Shown here in pieces: positions 16,566-24,522 of a DNA stretch of 64,000 nucleotides. The notes under the pieces were generated by a model. That model had not been told where the DNA came from. It saw nothing but the letters and a program-made list of their open reading frames with translations, and did no database searches. The translations under genes and the position numbers were made by a program. The stretch comes from Oscillospiraceae bacterium (GTDB lineage: Bacteria > Bacillota > Clostridia > Oscillospirales > Ruminococcaceae): positions 1 through 64,000 of the forward strand of contig JAGASH010000004.1 of NCBI GenBank assembly GCA_017847835.1, written 5' to 3'. The first letter of the stretch is position 1; every line of letters begins with the position of its first letter.

Positions 16566-16939
16566 GAATTGCAGTTACCTATGAAAACGGAGAAATTTTC
16601 CAGCACTTCGGTCACACAGAACAATTCAAGGTTTACGATATCGAGAACGGAAAAATCACATCTTCGCGCGTTATCGGCACAGACGGTTTCGGTCACGGCG
16701 CGCTTGCGGGATTTCTCTCAAACAATGGGATTGACGCGCTGATTTGCGGCGGTATCGGAGGCGGTGCACAGACCGCTCTTGCAAACGCGGGAATTAAGCT
16801 TTACGGCGGCGTTTCGGGCAGCGCAGACGAGGCTGTACAGTCGCTTCTCGACGGAAAGCTGGACTTTAACCCGAATGTGATGTGCAGTCACCACGGTCAC
16901 GGAGAAAACCACAGCTGCGGAAACCACGGGTGCCACTGA
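16562..16939 (+). CDS. NifX/NifB-type dinitrogenase iron-molybdenum cofactor domain protein
   Basis: 125 residues. The domain (about 1-100) has MRIAVTYENGEIFQHFGHTEQF and LICGGIGGGAQTAL, conserved in the Nif-Fe-Mo family that carries metal clusters. The C-terminal tail is rich in His and Cys (CSHHGHGENHSCGNHGC), a likely metal-binding extension. No nitrogenase genes are present, so this is one of the widespread non-nif members found in anaerobes. It overlaps DUF134 upstream and the rhodanese lipoprotein downstream, making a three-gene unit. Confidence 0.85.
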   Translation: MRIAVTYENGEIFQHFGHTEQFKVYDIENGKITSSRVIGTDGFGHGALAGFLSNNGIDALICGGIGGGAQTALANAGIKLYGGVSGSADEAVQSLLDGKLDFNPNVMCSHHGHGENHSCGNHGCH

Positions 16940-17328
16940 TGAAACGATTAATTTTACTGATTATCGCAGGTCTGCTTTTGTTATCGGGCTGCGGGAAAAA
17001 GGAGAATTCTGTGGAAACTGCTTATGAAAAAATCTCGATGTCCGAGGGAATAAAACGAATGAAATCGGACGAGAACTTCATTCTGCTGGACGTGCGCAGA
17101 GCCGATGAATTTGCCACGGGACATATTCCGGGGGCTGTCAATCTGCCGAATGAACAAATCGGCAAAGCTGAAATTCCCTCGCTTCCCGACAAAAATCAGA
17201 CTATCTATATTTACTGCCGAAGCGGAAACCGCAGCAAGCTGGCTGCCGATAAGCTTCTTGCGCTCGGATATACGAATTTGATTGAATTCGGCGGTATTCT
17301 GGATTATACAGGCGAGCTTGAATATTGA
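16939..17328 (+). CDS. Rhodanese-domain lipoprotein
   Basis: 129 residues from the ATG overlapping the NifX stop. A lipoprotein signal ends LLSGCG (Cys about 17). The single rhodanese domain covers about 32-128, with LLDVRRADEFATGHIPGA and the active-site loop YCRSGNRSK, whose Cys (about 93) is the sulfur acceptor. It would act outside the membrane as a sulfurtransferase or sulfur carrier. Coupled with a metal-cluster protein and upstream of rubrerythrin, it suggests a redox/sulfur function. A ribosome site is not obvious; translational coupling is likely. Confidence 0.85.
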   Translation: MKRLILLIIAGLLLLSGCGKKENSVETAYEKISMSEGIKRMKSDENFILLDVRRADEFATGHIPGAVNLPNEQIGKAEIPSLPDKNQTIYIYCRSGNRSKLAADKLLALGYTNLIEFGGILDYTGELEY

Positions 17329-17390
17329 TGAAATCGGAATAATCAGCTCAAACGCTGTTTAAAAAATAACAAAGAAAGAGGTAAAAAGCT

Positions 17391-18041
17391 ATGAAAAAAT
17401 GGGTTTGTTCAGTATGCGGCTATGTTCACGAGGGCGATAATCCTCCCGAAAAGTGCCCTGTCTGCAAGCAGCCTGCCGAGAAGTTCAAGGCTGTTGAAGA
17501 AAAGAAAAATCCCTATGCTGGCACACAGACCGAGAAAAATCTGCAAGCCGCTTTTGCGGGTGAATCTCAGGCTCGCAACAAGTACACTTACTTTGCTTCC
17601 GTGGCAAAAAAAGAGGGCTACGAGCAGATGGCTGCGCTGTTCCTGAAAACCGCAGATAACGAGAAAGAACACGCAAAAATGTGGTTCAAGGAGCTGAAAG
17701 GAATCGGCGATACCGCGGCAAATCTGAAAGCTGCCGCTGACGGCGAAAACTATGAGTGGACGGATATGTACGAGGAATTTGCAAAGACTGCCGAGGCAGA
17801 GGGCTTCAAGGAGCTTGCTGCGAAATTCCGTATGGTTGCCGCTATTGAAAAGCACCACGAGGAGCGTTATCGCGCGCTTTTGAAGAACATCGAAACCGCT
17901 CAGGTGTTTGAAAAGAGCGAGGTTAAGGTTTGGGAGTGCAGAAACTGCGGTCATATTGTTGTCGGCACAAAAGCGCCCGATGTCTGCCCCGTCTGCGCTC
18001 ACCCGCAGTCTTATTTTGAAGTAAACGCGGAGAACTATTAA
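17391..18041 (+). CDS. Rubrerythrin with two rubredoxin-like domains
   Basis: 216 residues. An N-terminal rubredoxin-like knuckle (CSVCGY and CPVCK, residues 5-25), a ferritin-like di-iron domain (about 40-175, with [18 protein letters not shown] and EKHHEERY carrying the iron ligands) and a second C-terminal rubredoxin-like knuckle (CRNCGH and CPVCAHP). Canonical rubrerythrin has only the C-terminal one; this double form is related to reverse rubrerythrins. It reduces hydrogen peroxide in anaerobes. AAAGAGGT precedes the ATG. No separate promoter was evident; it may be co-transcribed with the NifX unit. Confidence 0.92.
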   Translation: MKKWVCSVCGYVHEGDNPPEKCPVCKQPAEKFKAVEEKKNPYAGTQTEKNLQAAFAGESQARNKYTYFASVAKKEGYEQMAALFLKTADNEKEHAKMWFKELKGIGDTAANLKAAADGENYEWTDMYEEFAKTAEAEGFKELAAKFRMVAAIEKHHEERYRALLKNIETAQVFEKSEVKVWECRNCGHIVVGTKAPDVCPVCAHPQSYFEVNAENY

Positions 18042-18063
18042 TTACATTTCCCGTGAAAAAAAC

Positions 18064-18092
18064 GGAGCCGAGATATTCCCGGCTCCATTTTT
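18064..18092 (+). terminator. Terminator of rubrerythrin
   Basis: GGAGCCG (18064-18070) pairs with CGGCTCC (18080-18086), followed by a T-run. Confidence 0.85.
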
Positions 18093-18130
18093 CTGTAATT
18101 TTTGAAGAATGTCTGTTCGCAAGAACAACA

Positions 18131-18934
18131 TCAAAATCCTCCGTAATGCGAAAGCGTTTCTGCGGCAAATTCCGAGCCTACATTCATAGCCTTGATTATA
18201 TCATTTTCAAGAATATACGAGCAGACAAATCCCGCGTGATAGCTGTCACCGCAGCCCGTGGTATCAACAACCTCGTTTATTTTTACAGCTGGCACACGAT
18301 AATTCTGCCCTCTGTAAAATGTCACGCTTCCACGTTCTGCAAGCGTTACGTTAAACAGGCAGTCCGAGCTTTCCGACATTTTCCGGAACTGCGGCAGCAA
18401 TTCCTCCGAGCCGCTTATCATAAAGAAATCAATGTATGGTGCAAGACTTTCCATATCGCTGAAATCCCTGTACACATCAAAATCCACCGCGAGCCTGAAA
18501 CCGAACTGTTTTTTCAGCTCAATCACCTGCGCAAAACAAGAAGCCCAGAAATGCACGAAAACAACGTCCGAAACGGAAAGCAGATTTATCTCGGTTTCAT
18601 TCAGTACAATATCGTCAAGTATTTTTCCGTTCCAGGAGTTGTCTTTATAATATCTGTCGCCTTCTTCGGTGAGATAGGTCATATTATTTGCCGTTTCAAA
18701 ACGCTCATCTGTACGAATATGGCTCTTGTCGATTTTCAGATTTGAGATAGAATTCATTATTGCGTCTGCGTATTTATCCTTCCCGACAATGCCGAGAAGC
18801 GTAACGTCTATGTCCTCAAAACGCGAAGCGTGAGCGGCAAAGTTAAGTGCCTCTCCTCCCGGTCTGATAATGTCTGTGCCGTAAAACACATCTGCACATA
18901 AGCAAGGAAGTGCAGTAAGTTTTATTTTTTTCAT
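18131..18934 (-). CDS. PfkB-family sugar kinase, FrlD-like
   Basis: 267 residues from the ATG at 18934, which has AAAAGGAG upstream; an earlier in-frame start 32 codons upstream lacks one. The PfkB fold is clear: N-terminal GGEALNFAAHASRF (about 32), LLGIVGKDKYAD, and the C-terminal catalytic motif DTTGCGDSYHAGF (about 230). Overall it most resembles fructoselysine 6-kinase (FrlD) among PfkB kinases, but no deglycase is adjacent, so the substrate remains open. Cytoplasmic, monocistronic. Confidence 0.8.
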   Translation of the reverse strand: MKKIKLTALPCLCADVFYGTDIIRPGGEALNFAAHASRFEDIDVTLLGIVGKDKYADAIMNSISNLKIDKSHIRTDERFETANNMTYLTEEGDRYYKDNSWNGKILDDIVLNETEINLLSVSDVVFVHFWASCFAQVIELKKQFGFRLAVDFDVYRDFSDMESLAPYIDFFMISGSEELLPQFRKMSESSDCLFNVTLAERGSVTFYRGQNYRVPAVKINEVVDTTGCGDSYHAGFVCSYILENDIIKAMNVGSEFAAETLSHYGGF

Positions 18935-19001
18935 TTGAAGCTCCTTTTCGTTTTCCGTGTACTTTGCGCTTGTGTTTTCTCTTGAGTTTATCGACAAATT
19001 C

Positions 19002-19030
19002 ATTATACCACAGCTTTCCGCATTTTTCAA
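19002..19030 (-). promoter_or_regulatory. Promoter of PfkB kinase gene
   Basis: Minus-strand TTGAAA and TATAAT, 17-bp spacer, with TGTGG before the -10. Confidence 0.8.
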
Positions 19031-19095
19031 CTGTTTTTTCCGTCAAACACAAACGATTTCATTCTCGGGAAACGTCGGAATAAGCCGAAAAACGC

Positions 19096-19124
19096 TTGAC
19101 AAAGTCGGACGGAAGTGCTATAAT
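19096..19124 (+). promoter_or_regulatory. Promoter of C39-like peptidase gene
   Basis: Consensus TTGACA and TATAAT, 17-bp spacer. Confidence 0.9.
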
Positions 19125-19180
19125 GTTCTTTGTAAAACAATGGCAAATGACTTGCAGAATTTTCTTTGGAGGTAATAAAA

Positions 19181-19789
19181 ATGACAAAACAGAAAAATCT
19201 GAAACCTTTGAAAATAATCGGGCTTATCGTTGGAATTATCGCGGGAATAATCGTGCTCACCATTTCGGGATTCCACATCTATTTCCTCGCGGCAACCCCC
19301 GAAAGCTTCGTAATCGAAAAGGGCGACAACTACTTTGAATACGAAACCGAAAAGGACAGCGCGGGCTGTGCGGCAGCTTATGCTCTTCGTGCGCTTGGCG
19401 ACGACGTTGACGCAGCGGATATCATCGAGCAGATTTCCGAGAAAAAGGAAGACGGCTCGGTTTCCCCGAAGGCACTTGCTCAGACGCTTGAAAAAATGGG
19501 CTACAAGGTTGACCTCTGGACAGGCACGCTTCACCGTATGAGATTTGAAACAAGCAAGGGTGTGCCCGTGCTCACTTACATCAAGTCCTCCGCAGACAGC
19601 GATGATTTCCACTTTGTGGCGGTTGTCGGCGCAGATACTAACAATATGTACCTTTTTGACCCGCGCGAGAGCCTCGGAAACTCCGACAACGCAAACTACA
19701 ATCGTGAAATCAACAAGGAAGAATTCCTGAAATTGTGGTCGTCGAGTATGTCGGATTTCAAGCTCTATATGATGATTTACAAGAAGTAA
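19181..19789 (+). CDS. Membrane-anchored C39-like cysteine peptidase
   Basis: 202 residues; GGAGGT 9 nt before the ATG sets the start. One N-terminal membrane helix (about 12-33) anchors a papain-like C39-type domain outside the cell: AGCAAAYALRAL with the catalytic Cys (about 64), FHFVAVVGAD with the His (about 150) and LFDPRE with the Asp (about 166). C39 domains normally cut double-glycine leaders in bacteriocin exporters, but here the domain is separate and there is no ABC partner next to it. Substrate unknown. Confidence 0.75.
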   Translation: MTKQKNLKPLKIIGLIVGIIAGIIVLTISGFHIYFLAATPESFVIEKGDNYFEYETEKDSAGCAAAYALRALGDDVDAADIIEQISEKKEDGSVSPKALAQTLEKMGYKVDLWTGTLHRMRFETSKGVPVLTYIKSSADSDDFHFVAVVGADTNNMYLFDPRESLGNSDNANYNREINKEEFLKLWSSSMSDFKLYMMIYKK

Positions 19790-19856
19790 TTTCACAAAAC
19801 GGAATACATAGCGCGACGCAAACAGGTTTATCAAGCAGTTTACTGAAATTTACTGA

Positions 19857-19896
19857 AAAAGCAGTACTCTTCGGCTGAAAAGAGTACTGCTTTTGC
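19857..19896. terminator. Bidirectional terminator
   Basis: GCAGTACTCTT pairs with its exact complement across a 8-nt loop, flanked by AAAA and TTTT, between the C39 gene and the FtsX remnant. Confidence 0.85.
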
Positions 19897-19924
19897 ATTT
19901 TATGTTGGTGTGGATTTCACCGGT

Positions 19925-20166
19925 TTACTCCGAAACGAGCTCCCTTATTTCTACCCTGCTAATTTTCCTTGCCGAAAGATATGCAAACAGGAAAAAACTC
20001 AGAGCGATAAGCAAAGCGGGAATAATAAATGTGATAAAGGTGATACTGCTTTCAACCCTTGTCACGCCGACAATTCTGAGCAGGGTTTCAAGTAGTGGCT
20101 TTGACAGAAACAAAGAGAACACACCGCCGAAAACCGAGCCGATAACCGCGATTATTAAAATATTCT
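19925..20166 (-). pseudogene. C-terminal remnant of an FtsX/MacB-type ABC permease
   Basis: The minus frame reads about 79 residues with two membrane helices (AVIGSVFGGVFSLFLSK and ITFIIPALLIALSFFLFAYL) and ends SARKISRVEIRELVSE, the characteristic C-terminus of FtsX-like permeases. A stop codon precedes it and no start or N-terminal part exists. The terminator at 19857-19896 is in the correct place for the original gene. Clearly a 3' relic. Confidence 0.75.
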
Positions 20167-20223
20167 ACTGTTTTTAGGAATACGAAGTTTGTCGGAATTA
20201 TTCAAAAAACGTCAAAAACCATA

Positions 20224-20252
20224 TTGATTTATATATAATAAAGTGCTATAAT
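20224..20252 (+). promoter_or_regulatory. Promoter of SBP-nucleotidase gene
   Basis: TTGATT and TATAAT, 17-bp spacer. Confidence 0.75.
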
Positions 20253-20315
20253 GAAAATGTGTTTGTGCGGTTTTTTCACAAAATATTTAGTTGGTTTTGC
20301 AAGAAAGGAATTTCA

Positions 20316-22163
20316 ATGAAAAAGGGCTTTTTCAAGAAAATATTATCAGCCGTCATCGCGGGAATGATGACAATAACCCTGTTCTCGGGCTGTAATGCAA
20401 GCAACTCCGCAAAAGAGGACGAGGACACAATCACCGTGTATCTTTGGACAACGGTAATGTATGAAAAATATGCGCCTTATATACAGTCGCAGCTTCCCGA
20501 TGTAAACATTCAGTTTGTTGTCGGAAACAACGACCTCGATTTCTACAAATTTATGAATGAAAACGGCGCATTACCCGATATAATCGCTTGCTGCCGTTTT
20601 GCGCTGCACGACGCTGCACCGCTGAAAGACAGCCTTATGGACTTGTCCACAACATCCCAAGCGGGCGCTGTTTATGACAATTACATAACAAGCTTTACCA
20701 ATGAAGACGGCAGTGTAAACTGGCTTCCGCTGTGCGCCGATGTTCACGGATTTACAGCTAACAAAGCTCTTTTTGAGAAATACAATATCCCTCTGCCCAC
20801 GGATTATGACAGCTTTGTTTATGCTTGTCGGGAATTTGAAAAGGTAGGTATCCGCGGATATGTTGCCGATTATGTCTACGACTACACCTGTATGGAAGTC
20901 CTTCAGGGCTTGTCAATTCCTGAGCTTACCTCTCTGGAAGGAAGTATGTGGCGCACGGCTTATTCAGACCCTGCAAGCACGGAAAATGTCGGACTTGATA
21001 GCGCAGTATGGCCGGGCGTCTTTGAGCGAATGGAAAAGTTCATCAAAGACGTGAAACTCACTCCCGATGTCTTGAAGCTTGACTATAACCCTGTAATCAA
21101 AATGTTTGCAAACGGCAAAGCTGCTATGATTAGCGGCACCACAGGATATGTGCTGGATTTTCAAAGTCAGGGTATGGACGCTGTTTTTCTTCCGTATTTC
21201 GGACAGAACGGCGAAGCGTGGCTGATGACCACTCCTAACTGCCAAGTTGCTCTGAACAAAAATCTTGAAAACAACGAAGCCCGTCTGAAAAAGGCTATGA
21301 AGGTTCTTGATGTTATGCTCTCCGAGGAAGCGCAGACTGTTCTTGCCAACAGGCAGAATGTCCTGAGCTACAGCAAGAATGTCGGTATGAAGCTCACCGA
21401 CCATTTGTCAAATCTGAAGCCGATAATCGAGCAAAACCATATGTATATCCGCGTTGCCTCCAACGATTTCTTCTCCATTTCAAAAGACGTGGTTTCGAAG
21501 ATGATTTCAGGCGAATACAACGCAAAGCAGGCTTATGAGGCATTCGACTCACAGCTTCGTCATCACAAGGAGGACACCGCCGAAACCGTTCTCACTTCCG
21601 AAAAGGCATACTCAAACACGGTTCACAGCAAGGGCGGAAGCGAGTCTTATTCCGTTATGGCAAATACTCTTCGCGGCATTTACGGAAGCGATGTTCTGAT
21701 TGCAACGGGAAACAGCTTCACAGGCTCTGTGGTTAAAGCCGACTACACAGCAAAAATGGCGGGCAATATGATTATGCCAAACTCCCTGCTTTCGTTCCAC
21801 CGCGATATGACCGGCAAGGAGCTCAAAGAAACTGTCAAGGATTATGTAGAAGGAACCACAATCGGCTTCAAGCCTTTCAATCTTGGTTCGCTGCCTATTG
21901 CAAGCGGAATTACCGTCGAGGTTAAGGAGAACGAGGGCAAATACATATTAGTGAAAGTGCTGAAGGACGGCAAGGAAATCAAGGACGACGACACCTTCTC
22001 CGTGACCTGCCTTGCAACCTACGCACATTTCTCTCCCGTTCTTAAAGATGAAAGCCGTCCTTTTACGATCGGCGATGATAATGTAAAGGAAACCTGGACA
22101 AATAAAGTGAGCGAGGGTAATATCACTCTTTCCGAACCGACAGATTATTTAACCGTAAACTAA
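20316..22163 (+). CDS. Solute-binding protein fused to a 5'-nucleotidase C-terminal domain (lipoprotein)
   Basis: 615 residues from the ATG at 20316 (GAAAGGAA upstream). A lipoprotein signal ends LFSGC (Cys about 27). Residues about 38-400 look like a family-1 extracellular solute-binding protein (ITVYLWTTVMYEKYAPYI, LPDIIACC, GKAAMISGTTGYVL). Residues about 430-600 match the 5'-nucleotidase C-terminal domain, the substrate-specificity half, with VMANTLRGIYGSDVLIATG, MIMPNSLLSF and TGKELKETVKDYV. The metallophosphatase half is missing, so the protein may bind rather than hydrolyse a nucleotide. No ABC permease is adjacent. The fusion is unusual; function inferred only as extracellular ligand binding. 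Confidence 0.75.
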   Translation: MKKGFFKKILSAVIAGMMTITLFSGCNASNSAKEDEDTITVYLWTTVMYEKYAPYIQSQLPDVNIQFVVGNNDLDFYKFMNENGALPDIIACCRFALHDAAPLKDSLMDLSTTSQAGAVYDNYITSFTNEDGSVNWLPLCADVHGFTANKALFEKYNIPLPTDYDSFVYACREFEKVGIRGYVADYVYDYTCMEVLQGLSIPELTSLEGSMWRTAYSDPASTENVGLDSAVWPGVFERMEKFIKDVKLTPDVLKLDYNPVIKMFANGKAAMISGTTGYVLDFQSQGMDAVFLPYFGQNGEAWLMTTPNCQVALNKNLENNEARLKKAMKVLDVMLSEEAQTVLANRQNVLSYSKNVGMKLTDHLSNLKPIIEQNHMYIRVASNDFFSISKDVVSKMISGEYNAKQAYEAFDSQLRHHKEDTAETVLTSEKAYSNTVHSKGGSESYSVMANTLRGIYGSDVLIATGNSFTGSVVKADYTAKMAGNMIMPNSLLSFHRDMTGKELKETVKDYVEGTTIGFKPFNLGSLPIASGITVEVKENEGKYILVKVLKDGKEIKDDDTFSVTCLATYAHFSPVLKDESRPFTIGDDNVKETWTNKVSEGNITLSEPTDYLTVN

Positions 22164-22183
22164 CGGCTTTAAACTGTAATATA

Positions 22184-22227
22184 AAAAAACTGCAAAGACG
22201 AGCAAATTCGCCTTTGCAGCTTTTTTA
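22184..22227 (+). terminator. Terminator of SBP-nucleotidase gene
   Basis: AAAAAA-CTGCAAAG pairs with CTTTGCAG-CTTTTTT around a 14-nt loop. Confidence 0.85.
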
Positions 22228-22230
22228 TTC

Positions 22231-22640
22231 TCACCTTGTGGGTTCGTTTCTTTCAATGATTGGGTCTTTTTTGTCAGCGGAAGGAGATTTCACGTTTTTG
22301 ATATTTTTAATTCCGCTTAATTCCTCAAAGGACAATTTTTCGCGTAGGTTTTCATTATCGGACTGAATACTCTTGATAAAATTGTAATGCTTATCCAAAC
22401 CTAATGCCTGTCTGACGAAATCAACTATTTTATTATTCCTGACTTCCTCGGCAATATAAAGCTGACAAATTGCCGAAGCAACAAACGCCGAAGCTCATGA
22501 CGCATTTACAACATCAATACTTCCGCCTTCTTTGATGTCATATACAGCGTTCTTAACAAGACCTTTGTTAAGTGTGTCGAACATATCCATTCCAAGAAAA
22601 ATATCTCCGGTTCCGTTACTGAGAGAACTAGGGAACGGAT
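22231..22640 (-). pseudogene. Broken leftward gene of unknown function with in-frame TGA
   Basis: The minus strand codes for NGTGDIFLGMDMFDTLNKGL and onward, is interrupted by TGA at about 22496-22498, then continues in frame with SAFVASAICQLYIAEEV and a hydrophilic, helical C-terminus ending at 22231. There is no start codon or ribosome site and the 5' end collides with an opposite-strand HD-GYP fragment. I do not recognise the family. Best read as a decayed gene. Confidence 0.6.
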
Positions 22641-22654
22641 TTTTCGTGTTTTCA

Positions 22655-22876
22655 AAGAGTGAGGAAATTTCACGCTATGCAAGATGCGTTGCGCTTGCAG
22701 ATGTTTTCGACGCGCTGGTAAGCCGCAGAGCCTACAAAAAACCGTGGCCGCCCGAAAAAGCCCGCGAAGAAATCGTGTCACAGAGCGGTAAACATTTTGA
22801 CCCTGTCGTTGTTGAAGCATTTACGAATAATTACGACAAATTTCTTGAAATTATGGAACGCTATCCCGACGAATAA
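22655..22876 (+). pseudogene. 3' fragment of an HD-GYP domain gene
   Basis: The plus frame gives ALADVFDALVSRRAYKKPW and EEIVSQSGKHFDPVVVEAF, the last third of an HD-GYP phosphodiesterase, ending ERYPDE. The catalytic HD and GYP motifs are absent and the frame upstream is unrelated. Together with the opposite-strand fragment this marks a rearrangement breakpoint near 22640. Confidence 0.75.
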
Positions 22877-22987
22877 CTGCTTTTTCAAACGCGCTTGACA
22901 TAATAATTAATAGAAATGCCCTCTGCTGACATTATGGACTGAACCGGTAAAAACAGACAATTACAAAAAACCTCCTATGGTAGAAGT

Positions 22988-23029
22988 GAACCGCCCCAAT
23001 TCGAGCAGACACACAAATTGAGGCGGTTC
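22988..23029. terminator. Junction hairpin J1
   Basis: 14-bp arms starting GAACCGCC pair with one mismatch over a 14-nt loop. It lies on the downstream side of the sigma remnant at 23087, as at the other junctions. Confidence 0.65.
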
Positions 23030-23086
23030 ATTATATCATAAAAGTGCATTCGGCAAATTATATTGTTTTATCAAGAATTATTTCTG

Positions 23087-23152
23087 CTCAAACCTCGCAC
23101 GGAGCTTTTCCAGCGCTCTTTTCTCAATCCGCGAAATGTATGACCGCAAGAT
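23087..23152 (-). repeat. Decayed half-sigma repeat (3' end)
   Basis: About 65 bp match the 3' end of the half-sigma genes at 35754, 47584 and 52765, from the stop region to the helix-turn-helix coding part (CAGCGCTCTTTTCTCAATCC on the plus strand is shared). The rest of the gene is missing. It sits just downstream of the DUF3267 gene. Confidence 0.75.
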
Positions 23153-23171
23153 GACAACTTTTTTTCAAGAA

Positions 23172-23228
23172 AGTCTTTGATTTCTGCAAATACTGTTTGC
23201 ATAATCTGCCCGACTTGTGGGAAGTTGT
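23172..23228. repeat. Dispersed repeat B, copy 1
   Basis: CTTTGATTTCTGC...CTGCCCGACTTGTGGGAAGTTGT recurs with few changes at 62788-62846 and in part at 59583-59610. Read on the minus strand it could be a scrap of coding sequence. Origin unknown. Confidence 0.65.
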
Positions 23229-23237
23229 AGGTATCTC

Positions 23238-23834
23238 CTACTCACATATTTTGTACAAGTCATCCTCAAAAAACATAATTTTGTCGGTTTTCTTTGCTTG
23301 ACATAACACAATAATCACATTATAAACATCCGCACTCGGGGATACCATTCCCATAGCTGCCATTCCGAACATTAAGCCGTTCACTATTTTGTATTCAGCG
23401 GGCAAAATAACGAATACCAATAATGGAATAATCCCTAAAACAAAGGGAATCAGGCTCATCACGATAAAGCGAAATCTGCTCATTGGGAAAGAAGCTAATG
23501 CAACAAACACTAATTTGCCTTTCAGTTTTCCCACCGTAACCTTCGCATCTTTTGGGTAAACAACAGCGTGTAATAGTTCATGCACAGCCAATAAAAGAAA
23601 TCCAAATATAAACCCAAAAACAAAAGCGATTGGATTTATCACCAAATCATGTTCGACAATTGTCTTAATAAACATTGCAAGAAATAAAACTATTGATAGA
23701 ACAGCTGTAATAGGAGCAGCCTTTTTTAGCGTTTCGTCTATTGAATGTGGCGTGTTTAATCGAACGGCGTTTTCTGAAAGATTTCCTCGTTGATATTCCT
23801 TTATATTTTCAATTAAGGGTTTAAATATAATCAT
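23238..23834 (-). CDS. DUF3267 putative membrane zinc metalloprotease
   Basis: 198 residues with four to five membrane segments. The second is followed by HELLHAVVYP (about 95), an HExxH zinc-binding motif within the membrane border, which is the hallmark of DUF3267. Members are suspected membrane metallopeptidases of unknown substrate. Monocistronic accessory cassette: promoter upstream at 23873-23901, sigma remnant and hairpin downstream. GAGGAG precedes the ATG. Confidence 0.75.
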   Translation of the reverse strand: MIIFKPLIENIKEYQRGNLSENAVRLNTPHSIDETLKKAAPITAVLSIVLFLAMFIKTIVEHDLVINPIAFVFGFIFGFLLLAVHELLHAVVYPKDAKVTVGKLKGKLVFVALASFPMSRFRFIVMSLIPFVLGIIPLLVFVILPAEYKIVNGLMFGMAAMGMVSPSADVYNVIIVLCQAKKTDKIMFFEDDLYKICE

Positions 23835-23872
23835 CAGAATACTCCTCCAAATTTTGATTTATCGCTGAGTTT

Positions 23873-23901
23873 ATTATACCATAATCAATCAAAAATTGCA
23901 A
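23873..23901 (-). promoter_or_regulatory. Promoter of DUF3267 cassette
   Basis: Minus-strand TTGCAA and TATAAT, 17 bp apart, in the conserved junction block. Confidence 0.75.
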
Positions 23902-23905
23902 CACA

Positions 23906-23939
23906 AAATGCCGCCTTTATATTTCAAAAGGCGGCATTT
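23906..23939. terminator. Junction hairpin J2
   Basis: AAATGCCGCCTTT pairs perfectly over 13 bp with 23927-23939. Same hairpin as at six other junctions. Confidence 0.8.
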
Positions 23940-23948
23940 ATCACACTT

Positions 23949-24060
23949 TCTCAAACCGCGTGCAGAGCTTATCAAGCGCTCTTTTCTCAATACGAGAAAT
24001 AATTAATTTCAACGATATTGTTCACTTTTCTGTGCGTTTCGACATTATGTGTGATTGTCA
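23949..24060 (-). repeat. Decayed half-sigma repeat with internal segment
   Basis: 23949-24001 matches the 3' end of the half-sigma genes. It then jumps to the AATTTCAACGATATTGTTCA segment that is also found at 31240 and 57940, and to a trace of the 5' end (TGTGATTGTC). An internally deleted derivative. Confidence 0.7.
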
Positions 24061-24290
24061 AATAGCACATTTTGCGCTCCTGTTTGATTAAACCAAGACA
24101 TAGATACCCCCGGCATTGCCTGTTGAATTTCCTGAAGTTTATCGTCACTAAATGGTCCCACACATGCATTTTTCAGATTTGGAAGCTTATAAAGCGGCGA
24201 GTAATCTGTTATAGGATTTCGGGCCATATTCGCCATTTGAAGTGAGTTTATTTTGGAAAGTGCAGAAATATCGGAAACATTGGCGATTCT
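24045..24290 (-). pseudogene. Fragment of a leucine-rich-repeat protein gene
   Basis: About 82 codons read NVSDISALSKINSLQMANM, then PITDYSPLYKLPNLKNACV, two leucine-rich repeats, ending in a cap-like segment with MSWFNQTGAQNV. There is no start, signal or further repeat upstream, so it is a truncated C-terminal part. Confidence 0.6.
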
Positions 24291-24424
24291 ATGTCTACTG
24301 GTTTTGTGCGGTATTGCCCTATGTTAATTTACAGTGATTTGTACACTTTTACCGAATACAGCGATATTGATTAAGAGCATTTTCATATATCCCTACACAC
24401 AAGTCTAATATGTAAAAAAAGCAT

Positions 24425-24453
24425 TTAACAAGTCTGCAATTTTGTGCTACAAT
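24425..24453 (+). promoter_or_regulatory. Promoter of iron alcohol dehydrogenase gene
   Basis: TTAACA and TACAAT with a 17-bp spacer, 70 nt before the start. Confidence 0.65.
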
Positions 24454-24522
24454 AACAAATAGAAGGCAAACAAACCTGTTGCCTTAAACGAAGAATTTGA
24501 AAACTTGATGGAGGTTATTGTT

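Noticed and set aside
22231..22640. In-frame TGA as a selenocysteine codon
   Set aside because: There is no start codon, no ribosome site, no visible SECIS-like hairpin just after the TGA, and the 5' end is cut by another gene fragment. A decayed gene explains it better.
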